Assembly (NCBI GenBank): GCA_937859005.1
Contig: CALLYR010000119.1
Location: 1 to 8,415, forward strand
Source of the DNA: an uncultured Paracoccus sp.
GTDB taxonomy: Bacteria > Pseudomonadota > Alphaproteobacteria > Rhodobacterales > Rhodobacteraceae
Direction: 5' to 3'
DNA length: 8,415 nt
Shown here: positions 1 to 5,638 of the stretch, piece by piece
How positions within the stretch are numbered: the first letter of the stretch is position 1
Layout: every line of letters begins with the position of its first letter
The notes under the pieces: model-generated
What the model was told of the DNA's origin: nothing
Seen by the model: only the letters and a program-made list of their open reading frames with translations
The model's database searches: none
Position numbers and translations under genes: made by a program

Positions 1-84
1 CCCGCACCGGTCTGTCGCCGCCCGGTCCGGGGGTCGCCGGCTGCGGGTGCCATCCCGGATGGGCACAGCGGTCGAAACGGCGGA

Positions 85-1350
85 TCAGGGGCGCCCGAAC
101 AGTTCGGCCAGGATGCGGGCGCGGGCCAGATGCATGGCTTCGTGGGTGTGCGCCCGCCCGGTGGCGATGCCGGCCATGCCCATTCGGCGCAACCCCTCGC
201 CATCCGCCGCGGCCAAGGCCAGCCGTTCTGCCATGGCAGCCGCATTGCCCGCGGGAAAGATCAGGCCGTTGTGGCCCTCGGCCACAAGCGACAGGTTTCC
301 CGGCGTGTCCGAGGCAATCACCGGCACCGCACGGGCGAAGGCGTCATAGATGATGCGCGGCTGTTCGTCGCCGGTCGTCGGCACCAGCACGGCATGGACA
401 TTGTCCAGGATGCGCCGGAACGGCGCGCCATAGGGAACCGGGTCCAGCACCTGAAGCCGGATGTTCCGCAGCCGCGGCTGCAACTGGCGGAAGGCCGGGA
501 CAAGATCGCCCTCGCCGATGACATCGACATGGATCTCCAGGCCGCGGCGGTCGAGCAGCGTCAGCGCGTCAAGCACCCCCTCGGCCCCCTTCTGCCGGAC
601 CAGACGCGAGGCGAACAGGAACCGGACGGGAACCGGCTTTGCCTGCCAGGCTGCCTCTGCCGCCGGCGGGTCCAGGATGTCGGACGCCGAAATCCAGCTG
701 GCGGGAATGACGGCGGCGCGGGTTCGGGGTCCGGGCGGCAGCGTCGCGCGATAGCCCTCGTGCGTATAGACGGCAAAGCGGGCATGGCGCAGCGACCAGC
801 GGGCGAAACTTTCGTTCGCTGCCGCGATCGCGCGGTGTTTGGAGCCTGCGGCCTGCGAGGGCGGTATCCGCCAGAAGGCGCTTTCGACGACGATCACCAC
901 CGGCTTGCGCTGTGCCAGCGCCAGGGGGTTCAGGATCATTCCGGGCGGCAGGGGCCAGCCACCCACGCCACTGTGGACCACATCGGCCTGCCGCAGCGCG
1001 CTGCGGGCCGCTGCGACCATGCGGGGCAAGGCGGTCAGCATGTCGCGCCCGCGCCGAGGCACGGTGCACAGCCGCCTGAAGTTCAGCCGGACCCCGTCGG
1101 GGGCGACGGCCTCGACCAGATCGCCGTCTGCCGGGCGGTCCGGATACTCGGCTGCCAGGACGGTCAGATCGGACAGATAGGTCAGATGGGTCATCAGGTC
1201 GCGATGCCACAGCCGATCCACCCAGACCCGCCCCGTGGCATCCCGATGAAAGGGGACCAGCGACAGCAGCAGATAGCGCGTCTGCGACAGGGCCGCCCGG
1301 CAGGCGGCCAGATCCGGCCGCTGGCTGTCCGACGGGGACAGTTCCTTCAT
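85..1350 (-). CDS. GT4-like (group 1) glycosyltransferase
   Basis: Probable cytoplasmic sugar transferase of the GT-B fold, transferring a sugar from a nucleotide-sugar donor to an unknown acceptor. The product is 421 aa, normal for the family. The N-terminal acceptor half (about 25-230) is poorly conserved. The C-terminal donor half is recognisable: strand FLFASRL at 244-250 followed by RQKG (R252-G255), VIGEGD at 278-283, and the helix PRIIYDAFARAVPVIASDTPG at 331-351. The E-x7-E pair usual in GT4 enzymes is D328-x7-D336 here. No signal peptide or membrane segment is apparent. The frame stays open upstream to 1731, but the ATG at 1350 is preferred: the upstream part reads as low-complexity Arg/Pro/Gly and AGGGG/GAGG lies just before this ATG. 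No sugar-pathway neighbours are visible, so the product (exopolysaccharide, lipopolysaccharide or glycolipid) is unknown. The family call is firm; the substrate is not. Confidence 0.85.
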   Translation of the reverse strand: MKELSPSDSQRPDLAACRAALSQTRYLLLSLVPFHRDATGRVWVDRLWHRDLMTHLTYLSDLTVLAAEYPDRPADGDLVEAVAPDGVRLNFRRLCTVPRRGRDMLTALPRMVAAARSALRQADVVHSGVGGWPLPPGMILNPLALAQRKPVVIVVESAFWRIPPSQAAGSKHRAIAAANESFARWSLRHARFAVYTHEGYRATLPPGPRTRAAVIPASWISASDILDPPAAEAAWQAKPVPVRFLFASRLVRQKGAEGVLDALTLLDRRGLEIHVDVIGEGDLVPAFRQLQPRLRNIRLQVLDPVPYGAPFRRILDNVHAVLVPTTGDEQPRIIYDAFARAVPVIASDTPGNLSLVAEGHNGLIFPAGNAAAMAERLALAAADGEGLRRMGMAGIATGRAHTHEAMHLARARILAELFGRP

Positions 1351-1720
1351 TGCCTCTGCCCCTTGGCCGGATCGGCGCCGGGAGCCTGGCTTGCGCATGC
1401 GCAGATCCCTCGGGAAGCGCTGCCGGAACGGCGTGCCGTCTCGTGATTTCCGTCTGTCTGCTGTCCCGTCATCTCGCGTCCGCTGTTGCCGAGGCCGTCT
1501 GCCCGGCAGGCTACAGCCAAGTCCTGTGCTTGGACAGCCGATTGACCCCCGTTGCGCCGGCCGTCCCGCGCAGCAGGAGCCGAGGTCTGAAATCTGCGGT
1601 CTGCAGCACGGAAAGCGTCTCTCCCGCAAGCTGCGCAATGTTTGGGCAGTCGTGGAACAAAGCGAAGGCGTGCGCCGTTCAGGTGGCATACAACGCCACC
1701 GCTGTCGAAAGGATGGATCA
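1351..1720. other. Intergenic region between divergent genes
   Basis: This 370-base gap separates the leftward glycosyltransferase from the rightward DUF883 gene. Open frames cross it on both strands, but their translations are Arg/Pro/Ser-rich without recognisable motifs, so I call none of them. The right end holds the EcfG-like promoter and the ribosome binding site of the DUF883 gene. I saw no convincing promoter for the glycosyltransferase and only weak small hairpins (for example GTCC/GGAC at 1521-1535). Confidence 0.6.
1654..1679 (+). promoter_or_regulatory. EcfG-type general-stress promoter
   Basis: GGAAC (1654-1658) is followed by exactly 17 bases and then CGTT (1676-1679). This matches the GGAAC-N16/17-CGTT consensus known for EcfG (ECF15) sigma factors of alphaproteobacteria. 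The -10 element ends 41 bases before the ATG at 1721, giving a predicted leader of about 35 bases. Location and the stress-type gene downstream support it. Whether this organism has EcfG/PhyR cannot be seen here. Confidence 0.65.
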
Positions 1721-2152
1721 ATGGCAACCAACTATACCGCTTCGGACCTGAAGAACGATGTTCAGGATGCGGGCCGCGAAACCACCCGGGATGTCAACGA
1801 GGGGGTGAACAAGCTGGCCAGCGACGCCAAGGAGGCATGGAACAACGCGACCGACAATTCGGCCGTGGACCGAGTGAAGCAGGGTGCGGCCGACATGGCT
1901 GACGCAGCGCGGGAAAAAGGTGCCGAAATGGCGGATGCCGCGCGCCAGAAGGGTGCCGAGTTCGCAGACCGGGCGCGTTCGGAAGCGGACCGCCTGTACC
2001 GTGCCGGCGAACGCCGGGCCAACGAGATGGCGCATTACGCCGAAGATTACTATGACGAGATGTCGGATATGGTGCGCCGCAAGCCGGCCCAAGCACTGGG
2101 CATTGCGGCGGGCGTGGGCTTTCTTGTCGGCCTGATCCTGGCCCGTCGCTGA
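1721..2152 (+). CDS. DUF883 (ElaB/YqjD/YgaM-like) membrane-anchored protein
   Basis: The 143-aa product is an Ala/Asp/Glu/Arg-rich, predicted helical protein with one C-terminal membrane segment (about 124-141) ending in ALIARR-like basic residues after an Arg-Arg-Lys-Pro entry at 119-122. This is the layout of the DUF883 family. Its E. coli members ElaB, YqjD and YgaM are inner-membrane, stationary-phase proteins, and YqjD and ElaB bind ribosomes. Residues 60-92 hold three consecutive 11-residue units of the type ADAAR-x-KGAE-x, resembling group 3 LEA repeats. AAAGGA at 1708-1713, seven bases before the ATG, fixes the start, although the frame is open further upstream. The next gene starts four bases after the stop, so the two are probably co-transcribed and possibly translationally coupled. 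The upstream EcfG-like promoter suggests induction by stress. Ribosome tethering is transferred from homologues and not shown by the sequence. Confidence 0.88.
   Translation: MATNYTASDLKNDVQDAGRETTRDVNEGVNKLASDAKEAWNNATDNSAVDRVKQGAADMADAAREKGAEMADAARQKGAEFADRARSEADRLYRAGERRANEMAHYAEDYYDEMSDMVRRKPAQALGIAAGVGFLVGLILARR
1898..1996 (+). repeat. Three 33-bp units encoding LEA-like 11-mers
   Basis: Codons 60-70, 71-81 and 82-92 of the DUF883 gene encode ADAAREKGAEM, ADAARQKGAEF and ADRARSEADRL. The first two units are nearly identical in protein and differ mostly at synonymous or conservative positions in DNA. The third has diverged. This looks like internal tandem duplication. The 11-residue period is that of group 3 LEA proteins, which fold into amphipathic helices on drying. 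Confidence 0.7.
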
Positions 2153-2156
2153 TCCC

Positions 2157-2834
2157 ATGTTCGACTATGCCCGGAACATGCAGCTTGCGCTGACGGACGT
2201 GGCGCGGCGGACGGCCCTTAAGGCCGCCGCCGGTGTCGTCATGGCGATCGGCGCGGGCTTTCTGATTGCGGCGCTTTGGACCTTCCTTGCGCGCAATCTG
2301 GGCTGGGGGCCGCTGGGGGCGTCCCTGGCGGTCGGTCTGCTGTTCGTCGTGGCCGGGGTCGTGCTGATCATGCGCTCGAAGACGGTCGAACATCCGATCC
2401 CCTCGACCGACGAGCTTCGTGCCGAAGTCGAAACCCGTGTTTCGCTGGCCACCGATGCCGCGCTTGAAAAGGGGCGGCTGAAGGCGATCGAGGTGGTGGA
2501 CAGTGTCGAGAACCGTGTCCATGCGATGGTGGATGAGGTCAGCTATCGCGCCAACAAGTTCGCCGAAGATGCCGAGACGAAGGTTCAGGGATTTGCCCGC
2601 GACATGGCGGGAGAAGCCGCGTCCAGGGTCGGCCTGACGCCGCGGTTCCTGTCCGAGGCGCATGAGACGTTGGACCGCGTGAAATCATCGAACGCGGCCA
2701 CGATCCCGCCGCTGATCGGCGCCTTTGCGGCAGGATTGGCCCTGGCCCAGCGCCTGCAGGCATGGCGCCATCAGGATGATGGCGAGACCTACGACGAGAG
2801 CTATGACTACGACGATTACACCGATTATCGTTGA
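2157..2834 (+). CDS. Phage-holin-family (YqjE-like) membrane protein
   Basis: The 225-aa protein has two close N-terminal membrane helices (about 22-45 and 52-72) joined by a short loop. A long soluble helical stretch follows (about 83-175), then a third hydrophobic segment (about 182-199) and a short polar tail. The paired helices and the position right after a DUF883 gene match the YqjE/phage_holin_3_6 family, as in the E. coli yqjCDEK cluster. Despite the family name these are chromosomal proteins with no shown lytic role. I see no Shine-Dalgarno before the ATG, which lies four bases after the upstream stop, so translation is probably coupled. The last 14 residues (212-225) are mostly Asp and Tyr, and I do not know their role. 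The gene ends 16 bases before a strong hairpin terminator. Family assignment is good; function is unknown. Confidence 0.8.
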   Translation: MFDYARNMQLALTDVARRTALKAAAGVVMAIGAGFLIAALWTFLARNLGWGPLGASLAVGLLFVVAGVVLIMRSKTVEHPIPSTDELRAEVETRVSLATDAALEKGRLKAIEVVDSVENRVHAMVDEVSYRANKFAEDAETKVQGFARDMAGEAASRVGLTPRFLSEAHETLDRVKSSNAATIPPLIGAFAAGLALAQRLQAWRHQDDGETYDESYDYDDYTDYR

Positions 2835-2850
2835 GGGACAGCGCAACGGA

Positions 2851-2875
2851 AAAGGGGCCGCACTGCGGCCCCTTT
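2851..2875. terminator. Bidirectional hairpin between convergent genes
   Basis: AAAGGGGCCGCA and TGCGGCCCCTTT form a perfect 12-bp inverted repeat around a single C (2863). In practice this is about a 10-bp GC-rich stem with a CACTG loop. The stem is flanked by A-rich sequence on the left and TTTGT on the right, so RNA from either strand ends in a short U run. It lies between the rightward holin-family gene (stop 2834) and the leftward glutaredoxin gene (stop 2895) and can terminate both. Confidence 0.85.
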
Positions 2876-2894
2876 GTCCATTCCGCCTCGGCGA

Positions 2895-3257
2895 TCAGGC
2901 GTTGGCTTCGCGGATTTTTTCGGCCGCGGCCTTGTCATAGGTCACGCCCGCGCGGTCGAACAGTTGATCCAGTTCGCCCGACAGGGTCATTTCGGTCACG
3001 ATGTCGCAGCCGCCGACGAATTCGCCCTTCACATACAGCTGCGGAACGGTGGGCCAGTCCGAAAAGTCCTTGATGCCCTGGCGCATTTCGTCGCTGGACA
3101 GGATGTTCACGTCGCGGAAGGCGACGCCCATATAGTTCAGCACGCCGGCAACGCGGCTGGAAAAGCCGCACTGGGGCATTTCCCGCGTGCCTTTCATGAA
3201 CAGAACCACGTCATTGTGGTCGATGGTTTCCTGAATCTGGTCGCGGATGTCGGTCAT
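2895..3257 (-). CDS. grxD: Monothiol CGFS glutaredoxin (Grx4 type)
   Basis: This is a cytoplasmic monothiol glutaredoxin that binds and hands on [2Fe-2S] clusters using its active-site Cys and glutathione. It acts with BolA proteins in iron-sulfur supply and iron regulation. The product is 120 aa, somewhat longer than E. coli GrxD (115 aa). It has the hallmark CGFS at C30-S33 preceded by LFMKGT (19-24), the glutathione-binding WPTVPQLYVKGEF at 68-80, and GGCDI at 82-86. The C-terminal tail is Ala-rich. The ATG at 3257 matches the usual N-terminus of the family; only a weak ACGGA precedes it. The bolA-like gene ends 48 bases upstream on the same strand, so the two are probably one operon. This pairing is widespread in proteobacteria. 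The terminator at 2851-2875 lies just downstream. Confidence 0.96.
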   Translation of the reverse strand: MTDIRDQIQETIDHNDVVLFMKGTREMPQCGFSSRVAGVLNYMGVAFRDVNILSSDEMRQGIKDFSDWPTVPQLYVKGEFVGGCDIVTEMTLSGELDQLFDRAGVTYDKAAAEKIREANA

Positions 3258-3305
3258 TGGCGGGGTCCGTCGCGGGTTGTGACAAGGGAAAGGTGGCGCC
3301 GCCCG

Positions 3306-3548
3306 TCAATCGGGAGACTTGGTGGTCAGCGCCAGCGCATGAAGGGTACCGTTCGGTCCGTCCATGCGGCCCTTCAGCGCGGCATAGACGGCACGTTGCT
3401 GCTGGACCCGGTTCAGTCCTCGAAAGCTTTCATCGACGACCTCGGCGGCAAAGTGATTTCCGTCGCCGGCCAGATCGGTGATGGTGATCCGAGCCTGCGG
3501 GAACGCCGCGCGGATCAGTTGCTCGATCTCGTGGGCTTCCATAGCCAT
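3306..3548 (-). CDS. BolA-family protein (IbaG/BolA2-like)
   Basis: The small 80-aa protein spans a full BolA domain. It has the class II KH-like fold and forms [2Fe-2S]-bridged complexes with CGFS glutaredoxins. Visible marks are GDGNHFAAEVVD (28-39), with H32 at the variable His/Cys ligand position, the stretch FRGLNRVQQQRAVYAAL (42-58), and H70 in LHAL, the invariant C-terminal His. The GNHF loop resembles E. coli IbaG (GSHF) more than BolA itself. The start at 3548 is chosen over the ATG at 3542 because AAAGG lies seven bases upstream (complement of 3556-3560). The frame is open further upstream, but that translation is Arg/Pro-rich and not BolA-like. The glutaredoxin gene follows after 48 bases, which supports joint work in iron-sulfur transfer or iron sensing. 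Confidence 0.93.
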   Translation of the reverse strand: MAMEAHEIEQLIRAAFPQARITITDLAGDGNHFAAEVVDESFRGLNRVQQQRAVYAALKGRMDGPNGTLHALALTTKSPD

Positions 3549-3906
3549 GCAGCAGCCTTTCTGTTCATGCCGTTCCGATGTAGGCGGCGGGCACGCGGGC
3601 TGCAAGGGCGCGGGCAAGGGGGCGGACCACCGGCTGCTGCGGCCATCGGGAAGCAGGATGCCGTCCCCGGATCGGAAATGCCGCAGCCCGCGACCGTGCC
3701 GGCAGCCGGGCAGGGCGAAGGCGACCGGGATCGCGGCCCTGACCGGCTGGCTTCGGGCGGCTGCCCGGTCCTGACCGCGCATCGGCGCGAACGGCCGGGG
3801 ACCAGGCCTCCGATCTTTCCGATAGCGGCGGTCCACCCCGGCCGCGGGCCACCGCCAGCACCGGACACGGGCGGTCCGCGTCGGCAAGGCCGCCCGCGCG
3901 GATCGA
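3549..3906. other. Gap with no recognisable gene
   Basis: These 358 bases lie between the BolA-like start and the RTX gene's stop. Several frames are open on both strands, but their translations are dominated by Arg, Pro, Gly and Ala with no motif I recognise. Apart from the bolA ribosome binding site (3556-3560) and a hairpin at the right end, nothing here can be supported. A decayed gene is possible. Confidence 0.5.
3868..3896 (-). terminator. Possible hairpin terminator of the RTX gene
   Basis: CGGGCGG (3868-3874) and CCGCCCG (3890-3896) form a 7-bp all-GC stem with a 15-base loop, 10 bases beyond the stop of the RTX gene. No U run follows in the direction of transcription, so this is only a weak candidate. 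Confidence 0.3.
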
Positions 3907-4569
3907 TCAGAACACGAAATCGCTCAGGTCAAGCTGGGCCAGGCTCATGTTCTCGATGGTCAGCACCGTGCCGGCGGACAGGGTGATCTGGACCGCATCG
4001 CCCGCCTGCCGGGCGGCCGAGATCGCATTGCGGATCTGCGCCGCACTGAAATCGTCGAAATCCAGCTTGTCCTCGCCGTTGCGGAAATCGGCGATGACGT
4101 CACGACCGTCGCCGCGCTCGAACTCGAACACATCGGCGCCGGCCCCGCCCAGAAGAATGTCGTCGCCGGTGCCGCCGTCGAGGCGGTCACGCCCGGCGTT
4201 GCCTGCCAGACGGTCGTTGCCGGAATCGCCGTCAAGTTCGTCATCGCCCGCGCCGCCCCACAACCGATCGTTGCCCGAACCACCCTCCAGGTCGTCGTTG
4301 CCGTCGCCGCCCTCCAGGTGATCGTTGCCGCTGCCGCCTTCCTGCTCGTCCGCGCCATTGGCCCCCAGAATCGTGTCATGTCCGGCGCCGCCTTCCAGGT
4401 CGTCATGGCCATCGCCTCCGCGCAGCAGGTCGTTGCCGTCGCCGCCGAACAGATCGTCGTTCCCGCCAAAGCCGAACAGCGTGTCGTTGCCGCCCAGGCC
4501 CGCCAGCCAGTCGTTCAGCGACGTGCCGTTGATGAGGTCGGGGTTCATGGTTCCGATTCGTCTTGCCAT
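3907..4569 (-). CDS. Small RTX (hemolysin-type) calcium-binding repeat protein
   Basis: The 220-aa protein consists almost entirely of RTX nonapeptide repeats. About 14 units of the form GG-x-G-x-D-x-L-x run in unbroken register from residue 26 to 151, which would fold into a calcium-bound parallel beta roll. A short lead-in NGTSLNDWLAG (14-24) precedes them. The typical post-repeat segment DVIADFRNGEDKLDFDDF follows (about 156-173), and the protein ends in an acidic/hydrophobic tail, LDLSDFVF. There is no Sec signal peptide. RTX proteins usually leave through a type I (ABC/MFP/TolC) exporter using a C-terminal signal, and no exporter gene is in the window. No catalytic domain is present, so the protein is a calcium binder or surface/matrix protein rather than an enzyme or toxin. 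AAGGAG (complement of 4577-4582) seven bases before the ATG fixes the start. The gene is divergent from the PepSY/two-component operon and shares its symmetric operator. Confidence 0.92.
   Translation of the reverse strand: MARRIGTMNPDLINGTSLNDWLAGLGGNDTLFGFGGNDDLFGGDGNDLLRGGDGHDDLEGGAGHDTILGANGADEQEGGSGNDHLEGGDGNDDLEGGSGNDRLWGGAGDDELDGDSGNDRLAGNAGRDRLDGGTGDDILLGGAGADVFEFERGDGRDVIADFRNGEDKLDFDDFSAAQIRNAISAARQAGDAVQITLSAGTVLTIENMSLAQLDLSDFVF
4117..4494 (-). repeat. 27-bp tandem units encoding RTX nonapeptides
   Basis: Codons 26-151 of the RTX gene form 14 tandem 27-bp units without gaps. Most encode GG-x-G-[ND]-D-x-L. The unit at residues 71-79 (NGADEQEGG) lacks the usual hydrophobic residue, having Gln in its place, and units near 107-133 have lost some glycines. 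Reading outward from the middle, the first and last units are the most diverged. Confidence 0.88.
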
Positions 4570-4576
4570 CTTTTCT

Positions 4577-4582
4577 CTCCTT
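4577..4582 (-). promoter_or_regulatory. Shine-Dalgarno of the RTX gene
   Basis: The minus-strand AAGGAG lies seven bases before the ATG at 4569. It decides this start over the internal ATG seven codons later (4548). Confidence 0.85.
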
Positions 4583-4594
4583 CTTGCGGGGGCG

Positions 4595-4628
4595 AATCTA
4601 GCGAAGGGGCAGTGACAGGTTCCTGACG
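4595..4628 (-). promoter_or_regulatory. Predicted activated promoter of the RTX gene
   Basis: On the minus strand, CGTCA (4628-4624) and TGTCA (4617-4613) are spaced 11 bases start to start. After CTGTCA and exactly 11 bases comes CTAGAT, containing the -10-like TAGATT (4600-4595). A start near 4588 would leave a leader of about 19 bases that includes the Shine-Dalgarno. There is no good -35 element; the direct repeat occupies its place, as expected for activation by an OmpR-family regulator. Confidence 0.5.
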
Positions 4629-4649
4629 GCGATTGTCATGGTCCTGTCA
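4613..4649. promoter_or_regulatory. Symmetric operator for an OmpR-family regulator
   Basis: Four half-sites are present: TGACA at 4613, TGACG at 4624, TGTCA at 4634 and TGTCA at 4645. The left two are the reverse complements of TGTCA/CGTCA. Each outward-facing pair reads YGTCA-N6-TGTCA with CC directly before the second half-site. The four half-sites and the flanking CTAGA motifs (4597-4601 complement, 4661-4665) are all mirror images about base 4631. Direct repeats with 11-base period are the usual binding mode of OmpR/PhoP-family dimers. The regulator encoded at 4976-5638 is the obvious candidate; that link is inference. Confidence 0.6.
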
Positions 4650-4667
4650 TCCGGGTTGATCTAGAAC
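4634..4667 (+). promoter_or_regulatory. Predicted activated promoter of the PepSY-regulator-kinase operon
   Basis: TGTCA (4634) and TGTCA (4645) are followed, after CTGTCA and exactly 11 bases, by CTAGAA, containing the -10-like TAGAAC (4662-4667). The expected transcription start falls at or within a few bases of the ATG at 4674. No Shine-Dalgarno is visible, so the transcript may be leaderless. Confidence 0.45.
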
Positions 4668-4673
4668 GGCGGC

Positions 4674-4976
4674 ATGTTCCGCTTCGTTCTCCCGCTCTGT
4701 CTGGTCCTGCCGCTGTCGCCCGGCGCGCAGCAGCTGTCGCCCCGCGATCACGAACGCGCCCGGATCGCGGTCGAGCGGGGCGAGATCCGCCCCCTGTCCG
4801 AGATCCTGCAGACGGTCCGTGCCAGCCACCCCGGCGAAGTGCTGGAGGTCGAGCTGGAGGAGGAGGACGGCGTGCTTGTCTATGAGGTCGAGATCCTGAC
4901 CCCCGCGGGATTGATGCTGGAAATCGACCTGGAGGCCCGCAGCGGCACGATCCTGAGCGTCGAAGAGGACGACTGA
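4674..4976 (+). CDS. Periplasmic PepSY-domain protein
   Basis: The 100-aa protein has a short signal peptide: hydrophobic core 4-14, probable cleavage near A18 before QQLS. A single PepSY domain fills the rest (about 27-98): an ARIAVERGEIRPLSEIL helix followed by the strands EVLEVELEEEDGVLVYEVEIL and MLEIDLEARSGTILSVEEDD. PepSY domains are small periplasmic or secreted modules first recognised as peptidase inhibitors. Proteins of this exact type commonly sit beside OmpR-family regulators and sensor kinases and probably modulate the sensor. The many acidic residues (60-65, 97-100) could bind cations, but that is speculation. The stop overlaps the next start (TGATG), so translation is coupled to the regulator. 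No ribosome binding site is apparent, consistent with a leaderless start. Confidence 0.85.
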   Translation: MFRFVLPLCLVLPLSPGAQQLSPRDHERARIAVERGEIRPLSEILQTVRASHPGEVLEVELEEEDGVLVYEVEILTPAGLMLEIDLEARSGTILSVEEDD

Positions 4977-5638
4977 TGCGCGCCCTTGTCGTCGAGGACG
5001 ATCCCGCGATCCATGCCAGCGTGGCGGCGGCTCTGGAGGGTTCGGGTTTCCGGGTGGACTGGGCGGCCGACGGGGAAACAGCGTGGTTCCTGGGCGGGAC
5101 CGAGGATTTCAACCTGATCGTTCTGGATCTGGGCCTGCCCGGCATGGACGGGCTGAGCGTGCTGAAACGCTGGCGGGCCGAAGGCTGCCATGTCCCGGTC
5201 GTGATCCTGACCGCGCGCGGCATGTGGTCCGAACGGGTCGAAGGCATCGACGCGGGCGCCGACGATTACCTCATCAAGCCCTTCCGCATGGAGGAGTTGC
5301 TGGCGCGCTGCCGCGCCGTGTTGCGCCGGTCGATGGGCAGCGCGTCGCCGGTGCTGGCGCTGGGGCGGCTGTCGGTCGATCTGGGACGGCGCACGGCGGC
5401 CGTGGACGGGGTGCCAGTGACGCTGACCCCGATGGAATTCCGGCTGCTGGCGCATCTGATGACCAACCGCGACCGCCCGGTCAGCGCCTCGGAACTGCGC
5501 GAGCATCTGAACGGGGGCGAGGACTGGTCCGACGGCAATGCCGTGGTGGCGATGATCATGCGGATGCGGCGCAAGCTGGGGTCCGAGGTCATCCTGACCC
5601 GGCGCGGCTTCGGCTATCAGCTGGGTCCTTGTGGCTGA
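4976..5638 (+). CDS. OmpR/PhoP-family response regulator
   Basis: This cytoplasmic DNA-binding regulator is controlled by phosphorylation from the adjacent sensor kinase. The 220-aa product is normal for the family. The receiver domain (1-115) has the acidic pair D8-D9, phosphoacceptor D51 in VLDLGLPGMDG, T79 in ILTAR and K101 in LIKPF, all the canonical residues. The C-terminal winged helix (about 125-216) has LTPMEFRLLAHLM, the recognition-helix region NAVVAMIMRMRRKLG, and the wing ILTRRGFGYQL. The ATG lies in TGATG with the PepSY stop, and the kinase's GTG start overlaps the last 8 bases. The gene is therefore the middle member of a coupled PepSY-regulator-kinase operon. Overall it resembles PhoP/FeuP-type regulators. 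The symmetric repeats at 4613-4649 are the likely binding site, implying autoregulation and control of the RTX gene. Confidence 0.96.
   Translation: MRALVVEDDPAIHASVAAALEGSGFRVDWAADGETAWFLGGTEDFNLIVLDLGLPGMDGLSVLKRWRAEGCHVPVVILTARGMWSERVEGIDAGADDYLIKPFRMEELLARCRAVLRRSMGSASPVLALGRLSVDLGRRTAAVDGVPVTLTPMEFRLLAHLMTNRDRPVSASELREHLNGGEDWSDGNAVVAMIMRMRRKLGSEVILTRRGFGYQLGPCG

Noticed and set aside
47..66. Hairpin GTGCCATCC/GGATGGGCAC downstream of the glycosyltransferase
   Set aside because: The stem has a bulged G, almost no loop and no U run, so it is not a convincing terminator.
130..1446. 438-codon open frame on the plus strand opposite the glycosyltransferase
   Set aside because: It is the complement of a clearly coding gene; the translation is Arg/Gln/Gly/His-rich with no motif, a normal effect of high G+C third positions.
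1351..1731. Upstream extension of the glycosyltransferase to a 548-aa product
   Set aside because: The added 127 residues are Arg/Pro/Ser-rich and unlike any GT N-terminus, and a ribosome binding site precedes the ATG at 1350.
2157..2834. Prophage remnant suggested by the holin-family name
   Set aside because: No phage genes are nearby; the DUF883 plus YqjE-like pair is an ordinary chromosomal arrangement.
2874..3986. 370-codon plus-strand frame across the glutaredoxin and BolA genes
   Set aside because: It overlaps two well-recognised genes on the other strand and shows no protein-like features of its own.
4095..4500. CRISPR-like array from regularly spaced repeats
   Set aside because: The period is 27 bases and in frame with RTX nonapeptides, with no unique spacers; it is a protein-coding repeat.
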